NCBI GenBank assembly: GCA_051252005.1
Contig: JBPOEZ010000001.1
Location: 186,001 to 250,000 of the forward strand
DNA length: 64,000 nt
From: JACOMS01 sp051252005
GTDB taxonomy: Bacteria > Pseudomonadota > Alphaproteobacteria > Caulobacterales > Maricaulaceae
Reading direction: 5' to 3'
Part shown: positions 51,444 through 60,162 of the stretch, piece by piece
Position numbering within the stretch: the first letter of the stretch is position 1
Layout: each line of letters opens with the position of its first letter
The notes under the pieces: generated by a model
Database searches by the model: none
What the model was told of the DNA's origin: nothing
The model's input: the letters and a program-made list of their open reading frames with translations, nothing else
Position numbers and translations under genes: made by a program

Positions 51444-52088
51444 ATGAAAACACGCCGTCATTTTTTAAGGACCTTAGGCACAATCGGCGCTATTTTTCTG
51501 GCCGGCGGGAGTCACGCCTTAGCAAAGCCCAGACCTAAGCCAACTGCAAAACCTGTAAAGCCGAAAACGCCGCCGAAATCTCCGACTCGGAAGCCTAAAC
51601 CCCCTAAAAAAAATAGGACCGTTAAAAAGCCTGTACCATCAACGCGTACGGCAAATACAGCTTTTCGTTCATCACGGCGAAATGGGGGGAAAATAGCGTC
51701 CCATCGAGGGCTCTCTAAGAACTCATTGCGGAAAAAAGCTAATGGGTTGCACACTCAAGCAAAGTTGCGGAAACAGAAAAAAGCTAGCTTGCAAAAGCAT
51801 GAAAAACAATATTTGAAGAAGGGGGCTAACGCGTCCACGTACTGGAGCTTGAGGGGGCAAAAACAGGCCTATACAGCGATGGAAAGGAATCATCGCCATA
51901 AAATCGAAGCCTTTAAAAATAGTAATCTCAATCATTTAACGGTTACGCATAAGCAAAAAGCTAAAGTCGGGACTGTTTACAATACAAAAACGGGTAAATT
52001 TACAAGTAGCGGCAATACGTTTTGGATGTTTCGCAAAGATGCTAAAGGCAATCCGTACCTGTTTAATACCTATTTGAGGAACGACTGA
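51444..52088 (+). CDS. Tat-exported, highly basic protein with a toxin-like C-terminus
   Basis: A 214-residue protein. The N-terminus KTRRHFLRTLGTIGAIFLAG, GSHALA carries a twin-arginine signal (RRHFLR). A Lys/Pro-rich, low-complexity segment follows (about residues 28-65), then a basic helical region. The last 45 residues, THKQKAKVGTVYNTKTGKFT, then SSGNTFWMFRKDAKGNPYLF, NTYLRND, have the compact beta-hairpin look of polymorphic-toxin or BECR-type RNase domains. That is suggestive only. The stop shares its last base with the start of the small acidic gene (TGATG), a layout typical of toxin-immunity pairs. No known toxin family is claimed. Confidence 0.65.
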   Translation: MKTRRHFLRTLGTIGAIFLAGGSHALAKPRPKPTAKPVKPKTPPKSPTRKPKPPKKNRTVKKPVPSTRTANTAFRSSRRNGGKIASHRGLSKNSLRKKANGLHTQAKLRKQKKASLQKHEKQYLKKGANASTYWSLRGQKQAYTAMERNHRHKIEAFKNSNLNHLTVTHKQKAKVGTVYNTKTGKFTSSGNTFWMFRKDAKGNPYLFNTYLRND

Positions 52089-52408
52089 TGCTCTTAAGCG
52101 AAGAACAGACCGATTCACTGCTAAACTTGGCATCATACCTCGAAGCTGAAAACTCAGACTTTCCGGATGATATTCAGCAAGGGTTTAAGGTTTATTTGAA
52201 CGCTGAAGACTCACGCGTCTATGGGAAAATTGTTGTTGGCTCTATCGGCATTTTGCTTGCCGCATATAAAGGAAATATGGACGGTCTAGATGACTTTCTG
52301 GACCGAGAGATTGGTTGGTCCCCTGCGCCTTCCGAAGAACTTGAGGAACATCTGGTATCTATACAGCAGGCTATTAGCAGTGGTGACTACCGTTTAGCTG
52401 AGTTCTAA
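52088..52408 (+). CDS. small acidic protein, possible immunity partner
   Basis: A 106-residue, strongly acidic cytoplasmic protein. It begins MLLSEEQTDSLLNLASYLEA and continues ENSDFPDDIQQGFKVYLNAE, with a hydrophobic helix VGSIGILLAAY, NMDGLDDFLDREIGW and DYRLAEF. It contains many more Asp/Glu than Lys/Arg. It is coupled to the preceding basic protein by a one-base overlap. Opposite charge and coupling fit an immunity role for the toxin-like protein; I do not recognise the family. Confidence 0.65.
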   Translation: MLLSEEQTDSLLNLASYLEAENSDFPDDIQQGFKVYLNAEDSRVYGKIVVGSIGILLAAYKGNMDGLDDFLDREIGWSPAPSEELEEHLVSIQQAISSGDYRLAEF

Positions 52409-52432
52409 TTGTATTAGCTGGAAGCCGAGCCG

Positions 52433-54016
52433 CTACTGCGGGTAACCAGGATCGCCGTAAATGATGGGCTTATTTGACGGCGGGGTTGTTGGCGCTTTGT
52501 ACTGCGTTTGCGGTTCTATCCGGTATCTACCAGAACTATAGTCATCATAAGCGGCGTCCTGTTGATAGGCGGCGCGGTTGAAGCCTTCGACATAGTTCGG
52601 CGGCACAAAGACAGGGGTTTCCCGTCCGGCATTATCCACCATCATGACCGTCAGCCCATCAAAACGAGCCGCATCAAGGCGTTCCTGTGGAATATGTACG
52701 GTGAGGCGCTCTTCCTTTACGCAGCGGTAACTAACAACCACATCTGTGTGAGCGTAGCCATAGCCTCCGACCATTGGGAAGAAGCGGCGATGGGCCTTGC
52801 CGTTATCATTACGCGGATTACTTGATTTAAAGGTCCGGTCAGTTGCGCGGTTTGTACGTGCTGGACGCTTCGTGCGAACCGGACGCTCTGTACGCGTAGG
52901 CGCTGGGCGTTCCGTTCTGGCCGGGCGATTAGGGCGCGACTTTGGCGGCGACGGCGTTTTCACGGTTTGCACGGCGGGTCTATTGCGAGGAACCTTCGGT
53001 GAATTATTGCGGGGCGTCTCAGCCCGAGGCGTGCGGACACGAGGGGGTCTAGATGTCGGCGTGGCGCGCGGCGTATTTGGACGCGCTTCACGGATTCGGC
53101 GATTGCGGTCATTTTGGCTTGTCCCATTTCCGCGAATATCAGCGCCGCGCGTTCTTGGCGTTGTGCTGTCTCGGCGAGGGCCGCGTGTGCGGGTGTCTTC
53201 GTTTCTGCGTGGACGCGGGGCCGTTCCGTTTCTTCTTGGACCATTGCCGCGAACGCCGTCATTATCTCCGCCGCGGTGATCTCGTGATCTGTCAGTATTC
53301 GTGCGGTGTCTACGGCTTGGTCTGGCGTCATCATCATGATGGCGGCGACCTGCATTATAACGGCCACGTGGCCCAGGATTGCCGATGATATGCCTATTGT
53401 ATCCGGGGCTGCGTCGGCGCCAATCGCCCCAAAGCCCTCGATTCCAAGAGCTGCGCGTCCAGCCATAATTGCGGTGTCCACGATACCGCGGAAAAATGCG
53501 GTAAAGTCCGGCTATATAGCCGTAGGATGCGCCGCGATAATAATCATCATTATAAGTGATGGCGTTAGTGCTGCGAGAACAATCAAGGGTCTTGCGATCA
53601 TAACGGATAATGCCTGCAGCTTGTCCAGAAAGGTAGTCAACCTGTTCAAATCCGCGCACATCAAAACTATCCGCAGAGTTGGCGGTGTACATAACGGAAA
53701 TATCGAGGAACGCTCCATCTTCGACGAATTCACCGCCAATAGTAAGGGCTTCGCTGGCACTTCTTAAGTGTGCCGACCCGGCAAGTAGGGCTTCGTTCTC
53801 AAACGGATCGAAGCTTGCGGCCACATATTCTGTTTCTCCAGTGCGTTCATCATAGCGGACCTCAACATCATCGGCGATCTGATCCGGCGAAATGTCGGGA
53901 AGAGACTGAGCCAGAGCGGCGGTTCCAATAGCGGTGGTGAGAAGAAGTGCCGTTGAAAAGCGGCCAAGAATTTGCGGAATAAAATGTATCATAGGTCTCA
54001 ATAGGCTATCAGACAT
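52433..54016 (-). CDS. secreted Arg/Thr/Pro-rich protein
   Basis: A 527-residue exported protein. A signal peptide (ALLLTTAIGTAALA) precedes a folded N-terminal part (residues about 40-180, with Cys in DCSRS). Next comes a long disordered basic stretch (about residues 195-415, rich in R, P, T, N and D; SRRHRTNTDRSRDHRGGDND as example). A C-terminal part (DVVVSYRCVKEERLTVHIPQ, VMMVDNAGRETPVFVPPNYV) looks folded again. No family recognised. The start is ATG 54016 or 53992. The complementary strand is also open over long parts because of the repetitive GC-rich codons. Confidence 0.7.
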   Translation of the reverse strand: MSDSLLRPMIHFIPQILGRFSTALLLTTAIGTAALAQSLPDISPDQIADDVEVRYDERTGETEYVAASFDPFENEALLAGSAHLRSASEALTIGGEFVEDGAFLDISVMYTANSADSFDVRGFEQVDYLSGQAAGIIRYDRKTLDCSRSTNAITYNDDYYRGASYGYIAGLYRIFPRYRGHRNYGWTRSSWNRGLWGDWRRRSPGYNRHIIGNPGPRGRYNAGRRHHDDDARPSRRHRTNTDRSRDHRGGDNDGVRGNGPRRNGTAPRPRRNEDTRTRGPRRDSTTPRTRGADIRGNGTSQNDRNRRIREARPNTPRATPTSRPPRVRTPRAETPRNNSPKVPRNRPAVQTVKTPSPPKSRPNRPARTERPAPTRTERPVRTKRPARTNRATDRTFKSSNPRNDNGKAHRRFFPMVGGYGYAHTDVVVSYRCVKEERLTVHIPQERLDAARFDGLTVMMVDNAGRETPVFVPPNYVEGFNRAAYQQDAAYDDYSSGRYRIEPQTQYKAPTTPPSNKPIIYGDPGYPQ

Positions 54017-54219
54017 GAGCCTATCCTGAAAGCGGCATTAACATGTCGTTCATCTTTGTAACAGCGCGGTAATATTGCGGCAGGCCTGCATAATTTGTTT
54101 TGCCATTTACGGCGGCCTCGTTAAAAGCCTAGGTCTGTCCTTTAAGGAATTGAAATTGACTGTTTTTGTAACGACTTTCATGCGCTCCATCATGAGCCGC
54201 CCCTCATGAGCCCCCTCTC

Positions 54220-55746
54220 ATGAGTCAAAGACCCTTAGAAACACGGCGCTTGCCGGCGGGATCGGTTTTGGTTGTTGGGGCTGGACTTGCGGGTCTTTAT
54301 ATGGCGCTCAAACTTGCGCCGAGACCTGTGTTTGTCCTAACCTCGCGCAGGTCAAAAGACGGCGCGGCGTCGGCGTGGGCGCAGGGCGGCATTGCGGCCG
54401 CTTTGCACGCCGATGATAGTCCCGCAGCGCACGCAGCCGATACGATGGCGGCGGGCGATGGTCTCGTTGATCCTATATCAGCTAAAATTCTCTCAGAAGA
54501 AGGGCCCGGGCGCGTTCATGATTTGGCGGCGCTTGGCGTGCCGTTTGACCGCAAAGAAAATGGTGATCTCTATCTAAGCCTCGAAGCGGCCCATTCTATG
54601 CCCCGCGTAGCACGCGTCAAAGGCGATACTGCTGGACGCGAAATTATCAACATCATGGTCAAGCAGACGCAGGCCGCAGAGCATGTAACGGGGCTTATTG
54701 GGTGGCGGGCGGAAAGCCTTTTATCCGACGGCCATGGCGGTATCGCAGGCGCGCTGGCCCGCCGCGACGACGGGGCGCTTCTTGGCATCGAGGCCGATAT
54801 GACGGTTATGGCCACGGGCGGCGTCGGCGGACTTTTTGCCGTAACGACCAACCCGCGCACCGCGAGGGGAGACGCGCTCGGCATGGCGGCTGTGATGGGC
54901 GCAACTCTGCGCGATATGGAGTTTGTACAGTTCCATCCAACAGCCATTAATATTGGCCGAGATCCTGCGCCGCTTGCCACCGAAGCCCTACGCGGCGACG
55001 GCGCAACATTGATTAGCCCTTCTGGCCGCCGGTTTATGCCGCGCTATCACCCAGACGGCGAACTGGCTCCGCGCGATGATGTAGCGCGGGCGATTTTTGC
55101 CGAACTCGCCGCTGGGCGTCAGCCTTATCTGGATTGCCGCAAGGCCGTAGGCGCTCACTTCCCTGATCATTTTCCGACCGTTTTTAAGGCGTGTCAAAGC
55201 GCGGGGATTGATCCGCGGATTCATCCCATTCCTGTCGCCCCTGCTGTGCATTATCATATGGGCGGACTGGCGACTGATAGCTGGGGGCAGACCTCGCTTC
55301 CGGGTCTCATCGCGGTTGGCGAATGCGCGGCAACGGGCGTACACGGCGCGAACCGTTTGGCGAGTAATTCTCTTTTGGAGGCGATTGTCTTTGGCGGCCG
55401 TGCCGCTCAAAATATCAACGAGAATGATCTTGTGCCGCGCCGCGCCGAAACCATCCGCGAACAGCCTTGGCTGTCCATGACGCCGAAAATTACGCAAACG
55501 TTACGAACGGGTATGACGGAATTATGCGGAGTTCGCCGGACGGCAAAAGGGCTCAATACGCTTCTTATGCAGATCGATGATTTAATTGATCAAGCCGGAC
55601 GAGCTAACCCATTAATTGCCGCGCGGTTAATTGTGGCCTCTGCGCTAGCACGCGAAGAAAGCCGGGGCGGACATTTCCGCGATGATTTCCCAGAAGCCAA
55701 CAAATCCGCGCGCTCCTCTTACATAACTTACGATATGCTGGATTAA
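54220..55746 (+). CDS. nadB: L-aspartate oxidase
   Basis: A 508-residue flavoprotein that oxidises L-aspartate to iminoaspartate, the first step of de novo NAD synthesis. The FAD-binding GAGLAGLYMALKLAPRP is at about residues 22-38. The active-site loops are DGAASAWAQGGIAAALHADD and HFPDHFPTVF, with the FAD-binding end region ATGVHGANRLASNSLLEAIV. The C-terminal NadB helical domain is somewhat short. nadC begins 2 bases after the stop. nadA is not in the window, so it must be elsewhere. Confidence 0.95.
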   Translation: MSQRPLETRRLPAGSVLVVGAGLAGLYMALKLAPRPVFVLTSRRSKDGAASAWAQGGIAAALHADDSPAAHAADTMAAGDGLVDPISAKILSEEGPGRVHDLAALGVPFDRKENGDLYLSLEAAHSMPRVARVKGDTAGREIINIMVKQTQAAEHVTGLIGWRAESLLSDGHGGIAGALARRDDGALLGIEADMTVMATGGVGGLFAVTTNPRTARGDALGMAAVMGATLRDMEFVQFHPTAINIGRDPAPLATEALRGDGATLISPSGRRFMPRYHPDGELAPRDDVARAIFAELAAGRQPYLDCRKAVGAHFPDHFPTVFKACQSAGIDPRIHPIPVAPAVHYHMGGLATDSWGQTSLPGLIAVGECAATGVHGANRLASNSLLEAIVFGGRAAQNINENDLVPRRAETIREQPWLSMTPKITQTLRTGMTELCGVRRTAKGLNTLLMQIDDLIDQAGRANPLIAARLIVASALAREESRGGHFRDDFPEANKSARSSYITYDMLD

Positions 55747-55748
55747 TT

Positions 55749-56612
55749 ATGACGTTACTACCTCCGCTTCCGCCGACAATTATTGAGCCTATGGTGCGTA
55801 GAGCATTGGACGAAGATTTTGGCAATGCCGGAGATGTTACTGCGAACCTTCTTATTCCTGAAACCGCGCGGGCTACATTGTTTTTCCGTGCGCGCGATAC
55901 GGGCGTGATTGCGGGCATGCAGGCCGCGCAGATTACTTACAAAATGGTTGATCCTGATGTTGTTCTCACGGTCATGAAGGGTAACGGCAGCCGCGTTTCT
56001 AAAGGCGATATTATTGCCAAAGTTGAAGGGCCTGTGCGCTCTCTTTTGATGGCAGAACGAACCGCGCTAAACTTCCTTGGCAAGATGTCCGGCGTCGCGA
56101 CTTTGACCGCGCAATATGTAGACCTCGTTGCGGGAACGGGCGCAAAAATTGCGGCAACACGAAAAACTACGCCCGGGCTCAGAGCGCTTGAGAAACGCGC
56201 CGTTCTCGCAGGCGGCGGACAAACGCACCGCCAATCGTTGTCAGATGCCATTATGATTAAAGATAATCACATTGCCCTCGCAGGCGGCATAGACGCGGCT
56301 TTATCGGCGATTAAGGCCGGAGCCGATCACATGACGCGCGTCAGCGTAGAGGTTGATAATTTGGAACAGCTTAAAAAGGCACTCCCGCATCACCCCGACG
56401 TGATTTTACTTGATAATATGGGGCCTGATCGTTTGCGCGAAGCCGTTGCCATCGTGGATGCGTTTGACGGGCCGCGCCCAATTTTGGAAGCGTCTGGCGG
56501 GGTGAATTTGGACACTGTGCGCGGGCTTGCCGAAACTGGAATTGATATTATCTCAATCGGAGCGCTTACCCACAGCGCGATCAATTTCGATATAGGTCTG
56601 GACGCAAAGTAA
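55749..56612 (+). CDS. nadC: nicotinate-nucleotide pyrophosphorylase (carboxylating)
   Basis: A 287-residue quinolinate phosphoribosyltransferase that converts quinolinate and PRPP to nicotinate mononucleotide. Motifs: EDFGNAGDVTANLLIPE, LMAERTALNFLGKMSGVATL, ATRKTTPGLRALEKRAVLAG (the conserved K-T-T-P-G-L-R), GGQTHRQSLSDAIMIKDNHI and VEVDNLEQLKKALPHHPDV. ATG 55749 has no separate promoter; nadB and nadC form one operon. Confidence 0.96.
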   Translation: MTLLPPLPPTIIEPMVRRALDEDFGNAGDVTANLLIPETARATLFFRARDTGVIAGMQAAQITYKMVDPDVVLTVMKGNGSRVSKGDIIAKVEGPVRSLLMAERTALNFLGKMSGVATLTAQYVDLVAGTGAKIAATRKTTPGLRALEKRAVLAGGGQTHRQSLSDAIMIKDNHIALAGGIDAALSAIKAGADHMTRVSVEVDNLEQLKKALPHHPDVILLDNMGPDRLREAVAIVDAFDGPRPILEASGGVNLDTVRGLAETGIDIISIGALTHSAINFDIGLDAK

Positions 56613-56644
56613 TCTTAATAACTATGACGGCGAGATTGTAATTC

Positions 56645-56660
56645 CGTAACTTGAGTTACG
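56645..56660. promoter_or_regulatory. inverted repeat upstream of the PAN-CAP gene
   Basis: CGTAAC (56645-56650), TTGA, GTTACG (56655-56660). A 6-bp perfect palindrome 25 bases before the start, in a position suited to an operator; no regulator can be named. Confidence 0.35.
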
Positions 56661-56684
56661 ACACATGACGTTATATGGAGCGTT

Positions 56685-57365
56685 ATGCGGATTATTTTTG
56701 TCATAATCTCTATGTTGTCTTTCTCTGGCTTGGCGTTTGCCGGCGCGGATGATTTTCAAATGACGACAAGGTTGGAGCCGTTTGAGGTCTCCCCAGGAAC
56801 CTTCTCTTCGGCAGATATTGCGTCGCCGGAGGACTGCGCAAAATTATGCGAAAGCGAGGATCTCTGCCGAGGGTACGAAGTGCTTCAGCCTGACACGCGG
56901 TATCAGAAATTTCAGTGCTATCTCAATGATGGCCGAGTGAAGGGCTCACCCTTTGAGATTAAGACACCAGCGGCGCTCGATATGAACCGCGCTTTGCGTG
57001 AGCTGAATGCATACCGCGCAGCAAATGGATTAAAGACCTTGACGTTTAATTCGAAGTTGACAGAGGCTTCGCGGCGTCATGCGCGGGATTTGGCAAATCA
57101 TGGACAAATTTCTCATGACGGCTCTAATGGCTCAAATCATGCGGATCGCGCCTTAGCGGCAGGCTATAAATACCGCTTCATTGCTGAGAATGTTGCGACG
57201 GGCCAAAAAAGCTGGGATGAGGTTTTCAAGGGGTGGCAGAACAGTCCCGGACATAATGAAAACCTTTTGAATAGCGATGTGAGTGAATTTGGTGTTGCGC
57301 TCGTTTTTGAGCCTGACACAAAGTACATAACCTATTGGGCGATGTTGGTTGGCAAGCCACAGTAG
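56685..57365 (+). CDS. secreted PAN (apple) + CAP domain protein
   Basis: A 226-residue exported protein. A signal peptide (IIFVIISMLSFSGLAFAG) precedes a PAN-like region at about residues 30-98 with four Cys (51, 55, 61, 78; ASPEDCAKLCESEDLCRGYE). The CAP/SCP-PR1 domain at about residues 100-226 has ALRELNAYRAANGLKTLTFN, SRRHARDLANHGQISHDGSN, FIAENVATGQKSWDEVFKGW, QNSPGHNENLL and YWAMLVGKP, with the typical His and Glu sites. CAP proteins are extracellular; PAN mediates protein or carbohydrate binding. The fusion is uncommon but seen in some proteobacteria. Confidence 0.9.
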   Translation: MRIIFVIISMLSFSGLAFAGADDFQMTTRLEPFEVSPGTFSSADIASPEDCAKLCESEDLCRGYEVLQPDTRYQKFQCYLNDGRVKGSPFEIKTPAALDMNRALRELNAYRAANGLKTLTFNSKLTEASRRHARDLANHGQISHDGSNGSNHADRALAAGYKYRFIAENVATGQKSWDEVFKGWQNSPGHNENLLNSDVSEFGVALVFEPDTKYITYWAMLVGKPQ

Positions 57366-57493
57366 CTGCGAAAATGTTAAGGTATTAGTCACCATAGCCA
57401 TTGAATGACAGGTTGCTCGGGTGGTTTTGAGTTCCATTTCTCTTAGTTTCATGTAAATTGAAAGTTCAACTATGTTAGGTAAGGGAGACAAGT

Positions 57494-57784
57494 ATGGCGG
57501 TTATATCGGATATGAATTTGGTGGATCAAGTGGTTAGCCGAATGGGTTTGAAGTCAAACCTTCGCAATAGAGGTTTCAATCCACAGAACACTGCTACCTA
57601 TATTAGGAGAACTGTCAAAGCGATGGCGCCTTTTACGCCGAGGCCTGCCACCGCGAACTATCTGAACACCTACTTGATGACCTGCGGGGCGTCAGAAAAC
57701 CAATGCATGGCAGCGTGGGCGTTGTTTATGGACTTGAAAATGCTGGCCAACGATACGTTCCTCCCTCTTCAGAAGGCCGCATAA
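57494..57784 (+). CDS. small hypothetical protein
   Basis: A 96-residue cytoplasmic-looking protein (MAVISDMNLVDQVVSRMGLK ... CMAAWALFMDLKMLANDTFL) with two Cys (MTCGASENQCM). AGGGAGACAAGT before ATG 57494 is a good ribosome site. Family not recognised. It lies between the two PAN genes on the same strand. Confidence 0.65.
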   Translation: MAVISDMNLVDQVVSRMGLKSNLRNRGFNPQNTATYIRRTVKAMAPFTPRPATANYLNTYLMTCGASENQCMAAWALFMDLKMLANDTFLPLQKAA

Positions 57785-57873
57785 GGACAGACGCTGCATT
57801 CCTTAACGAAGTGCTAATGAGTCTTCGGCATGGTTAACGCGAATCACTATCCTTTTCGTTTTCCGAGGATTTC

Positions 57874-59106
57874 ATGCGCGTTACTTTATTCTTATCGGCT
57901 CTGTGTCTTGGGCTTCCGTTTTCAGCATTTGCCGTAGAAACGGGGACTTATAGGCCAGGGCAATCCTACAATTCAATCACAGCAAATAGCGCCAATCAAT
58001 GCGCGGCGCAGTGTGCAGGAGACGCACAATGTAAGGGGTGGAATTTCATCCGCCCTCGGCAAATGTCGCGAAACGGAGTTTGCGAATTTAATGCCCAAAA
58101 GGCGTCACCGGTCCCTAGCGCGGCCAGCATTAGCGGCGATAATAATAGCGTTCGCTCATCGTCACCTCGCCTTATTTCTGCTGGGACAAATACCGTCCGT
58201 GTCGGCAGCCCGCAAACGTCCATGCAACACCAATTAAATGAGCAGGTGAGCTCACGGCAGGCTACCCGTCAAACATATTCACAACAGCGCGTAAACCCAT
58301 CGAGTTTTATGGGCAGGCGGCAACCTCAGCAAGTTGCGCCTTCGCAAAGAACTCAACAGCACATGAGATCTCAGCCGCAAATTGAACCTCAATCTATGGC
58401 CCCGCATATGGTGCAAAGGCAAGCGGCTTATGGCGCATCATCTGCCCCGTCTTACAATCAATTCGAAGGCCGCCCAGTTCGCAGGCCGATGTTTCAGCAT
58501 ATTCTCGACGGGCAGCAAGGCCGGTCAAACGGTATGGTGCCGCAGACTATGCAGCAAAATCCCTATGGACATCCAGAGCGTATGGTACAGGGCCGGGCGG
58601 GCTCTCAACAAACACAGCAGCAGCCTCAGCAAAGCACCCCCTATGCTTATGGGCGCCAGGCTACAGCTTCGATCCGCCCTCAAACTCAAAGTTACGCGCC
58701 GCCGACAGGGTATTATAGAGAAGGCGCGCAGCAGCGTCCACAAGTGCAGCAGAGAGCGAAAATGCAGTCACAAAGCCAAGTGCCTCAGATCCAAGTCCCT
58801 CACGCCCAAGTACAGCCGCGTTCGATGTCCATGCCGCCAAATGCGCATATGCCAGATGAGAAGATGTCTAACGGTGCGGTGGCGGCTCCGCAGCCGATGG
58901 CTTATGGCAGACCGCAACCTGCGCCGGTGCGACGAAGTCTCTATGGATCGTTAAATGATGATGTGACAGTGCCTCGGACTTTAAGTCCGAGAGATATTCC
59001 AGCTGATCCAGATGTGCCGATTCAGACAGTAACATCGGTTCCGGTAACACCTGTTTCGCGTGCGCCACTAGGTTATAATTCTATGGCCGGTGGCCCGCGC
59101 CGTTAG
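57874..59106 (+). CDS. secreted PAN domain protein with long Gln/Pro-rich tail
   Basis: A 410-residue exported protein. A signal peptide (FLSALCLGLPFSAFA) is followed by one PAN domain at about residues 20-78 with four Cys (43, 47, 53, 70; ANQCAAQCAGDAQCKGWNFI). After that comes about 330 residues of low-complexity Q, P, S, M and R-rich sequence (for example QQRPQVQQRAKMQSQSQVPQ) and a short Pro-rich end. The first PAN gene of the neighbourhood has the same Cys spacing, so they are related. No catalytic domain is visible; likely surface or matrix protein. Confidence 0.8.
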   Translation: MRVTLFLSALCLGLPFSAFAVETGTYRPGQSYNSITANSANQCAAQCAGDAQCKGWNFIRPRQMSRNGVCEFNAQKASPVPSAASISGDNNSVRSSSPRLISAGTNTVRVGSPQTSMQHQLNEQVSSRQATRQTYSQQRVNPSSFMGRRQPQQVAPSQRTQQHMRSQPQIEPQSMAPHMVQRQAAYGASSAPSYNQFEGRPVRRPMFQHILDGQQGRSNGMVPQTMQQNPYGHPERMVQGRAGSQQTQQQPQQSTPYAYGRQATASIRPQTQSYAPPTGYYREGAQQRPQVQQRAKMQSQSQVPQIQVPHAQVQPRSMSMPPNAHMPDEKMSNGAVAAPQPMAYGRPQPAPVRRSLYGSLNDDVTVPRTLSPRDIPADPDVPIQTVTSVPVTPVSRAPLGYNSMAGGPRR

Positions 59107-59113
59107 ATTTACC

Positions 59114-59446
59114 TTAAATGCTGGCACGCGCTTTTTTGTAAACTGTCAACGCGGCTTTGCCGGATAAGTGACACCAACCAATGACAACAAAGGTCACGTA
59201 GCTCGTTAGCAGTGCCGAGAACACCATATTTGAGAGGGCTTGATCTTCTGTGCCTAAAATCATGAGGGTGCTACTTCCGCCCGCCGTTCCAGCGATCACG
59301 GCTAAAAATATCCAAAAACCTGACCAATAAAAATTGATCAGTTTAGATTTATGCTGAAATTTCGTCATGGGTATAAGGAAGAGCGAGGCTACACCGACTG
59401 TGACCATAAACATAATCGCCATGGCTATCATTTGTCCCGTAATCAT
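59114..59446 (-). CDS. membrane protein of unknown function
   Basis: A 110-residue protein with three to four membrane helices (AMAIMFMVTVGVASLFLIPM, LINFYWSGFWIFLAVIAGTA, MVFSALLTSYVTFVVIGWCH). No family recognised. ATG 59446 (MITGQMIAM) is preceded by GGAGAG on the minus strand. It ends 7 bases from the PAN gene end (tail to tail). Confidence 0.7.
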   Translation of the reverse strand: MITGQMIAMAIMFMVTVGVASLFLIPMTKFQHKSKLINFYWSGFWIFLAVIAGTAGGSSTLMILGTEDQALSNMVFSALLTSYVTFVVIGWCHLSGKAALTVYKKARASI

Positions 59447-59589
59447 ACATCTCTCCAATAATCGCGTATCTTGAAACAGTCATTGCAGGGACTGGGCCAG
59501 ACACTCGCCTCATAGGAGATTTTAACCGTTTGTTAACGAATGTGAAGGGGGAATAGCAGGGAAGATGTGACTATAAGGGAGCTGCTAAA

Positions 59590-60159
59590 CTAAGCTTTGG
59601 AAGCCAGCTCCAAAAATAAAACACGGGCCGCGCCCCATGTTCGGTCTGCATGGACGTTAAATCCGCGCGGCTCAATTTCTTCTTCAGCGGCAACTTCGAG
59701 AATGATGATCCCGCCGTCAGCCACAAGGCCTTGATCGCGCAAACGCATGAGGACGGGCTTCCAGAGGCCTTTATTATAGGGCGGGTCCATAAAGATGTGC
59801 GTGAAGGGGCCGCGCAGGTTTCCCGGGGCAACTTTTAGCCGTGTGGCATCGCGGCGATGGAGGCGGGTAACGCCGAAAAGGTCCATTTTGTCGATATTTT
59901 CGCGGATTGCGCCGCGCGCTTTGGGTTCGGTCTCGACGAACAAGCAAAACTCTGCGCCGCGAGAGATAGCCTCAAGGCCAAGCGCGCCGGAGCCTGCAAA
60001 AATATCGGCGACAATCCCGCCTTCAATGGGCGGGGCCCAATCGGCATGGGCGAGGATGTTGAAAATAGATTCGCGGGTCTGATCAGACGTGGGGCGAGTT
60101 TCGCGCCCGCTAGGGGTTGCGATATTGCGGCCGCGTAGTGATCCTGTGACGATCCGCAT
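59590..60159 (-). CDS. rsmD: 16S rRNA (guanine(966)-N2)-methyltransferase
   Basis: A 189-residue RsmD. The N-terminus MRIVTGSLRGRNIATPSGRE, then TRPTSDQTRESIFNILAH, the SAM motif VADIFAGSGALGLEAISRGA, and the catalytic FMDPPYNKGLW (DPPY) are diagnostic. It modifies G966 of 16S rRNA during 30S assembly. It follows prs with 3 bases between stop and start, on the minus strand, so the two are co-transcribed. Confidence 0.96.
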   Translation of the reverse strand: MRIVTGSLRGRNIATPSGRETRPTSDQTRESIFNILAHADWAPPIEGGIVADIFAGSGALGLEAISRGAEFCLFVETEPKARGAIRENIDKMDLFGVTRLHRRDATRLKVAPGNLRGPFTHIFMDPPYNKGLWKPVLMRLRDQGLVADGGIIILEVAAEEEIEPRGFNVHADRTWGAARVLFLELASKA

Positions 60160-60162
60160 GGG

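Noticed and set aside
52797..53767. Plus-strand frames opposite the Arg-rich secreted protein
   Set aside because: Open only because of GC-rich repetitive codons; the minus-strand protein has a signal peptide and folded ends.
54016..54219. Search for nadA upstream of nadB
   Set aside because: The 200 bases contain only short repeats of CCTCATGAG and no reading frame; nadA is not in this window.
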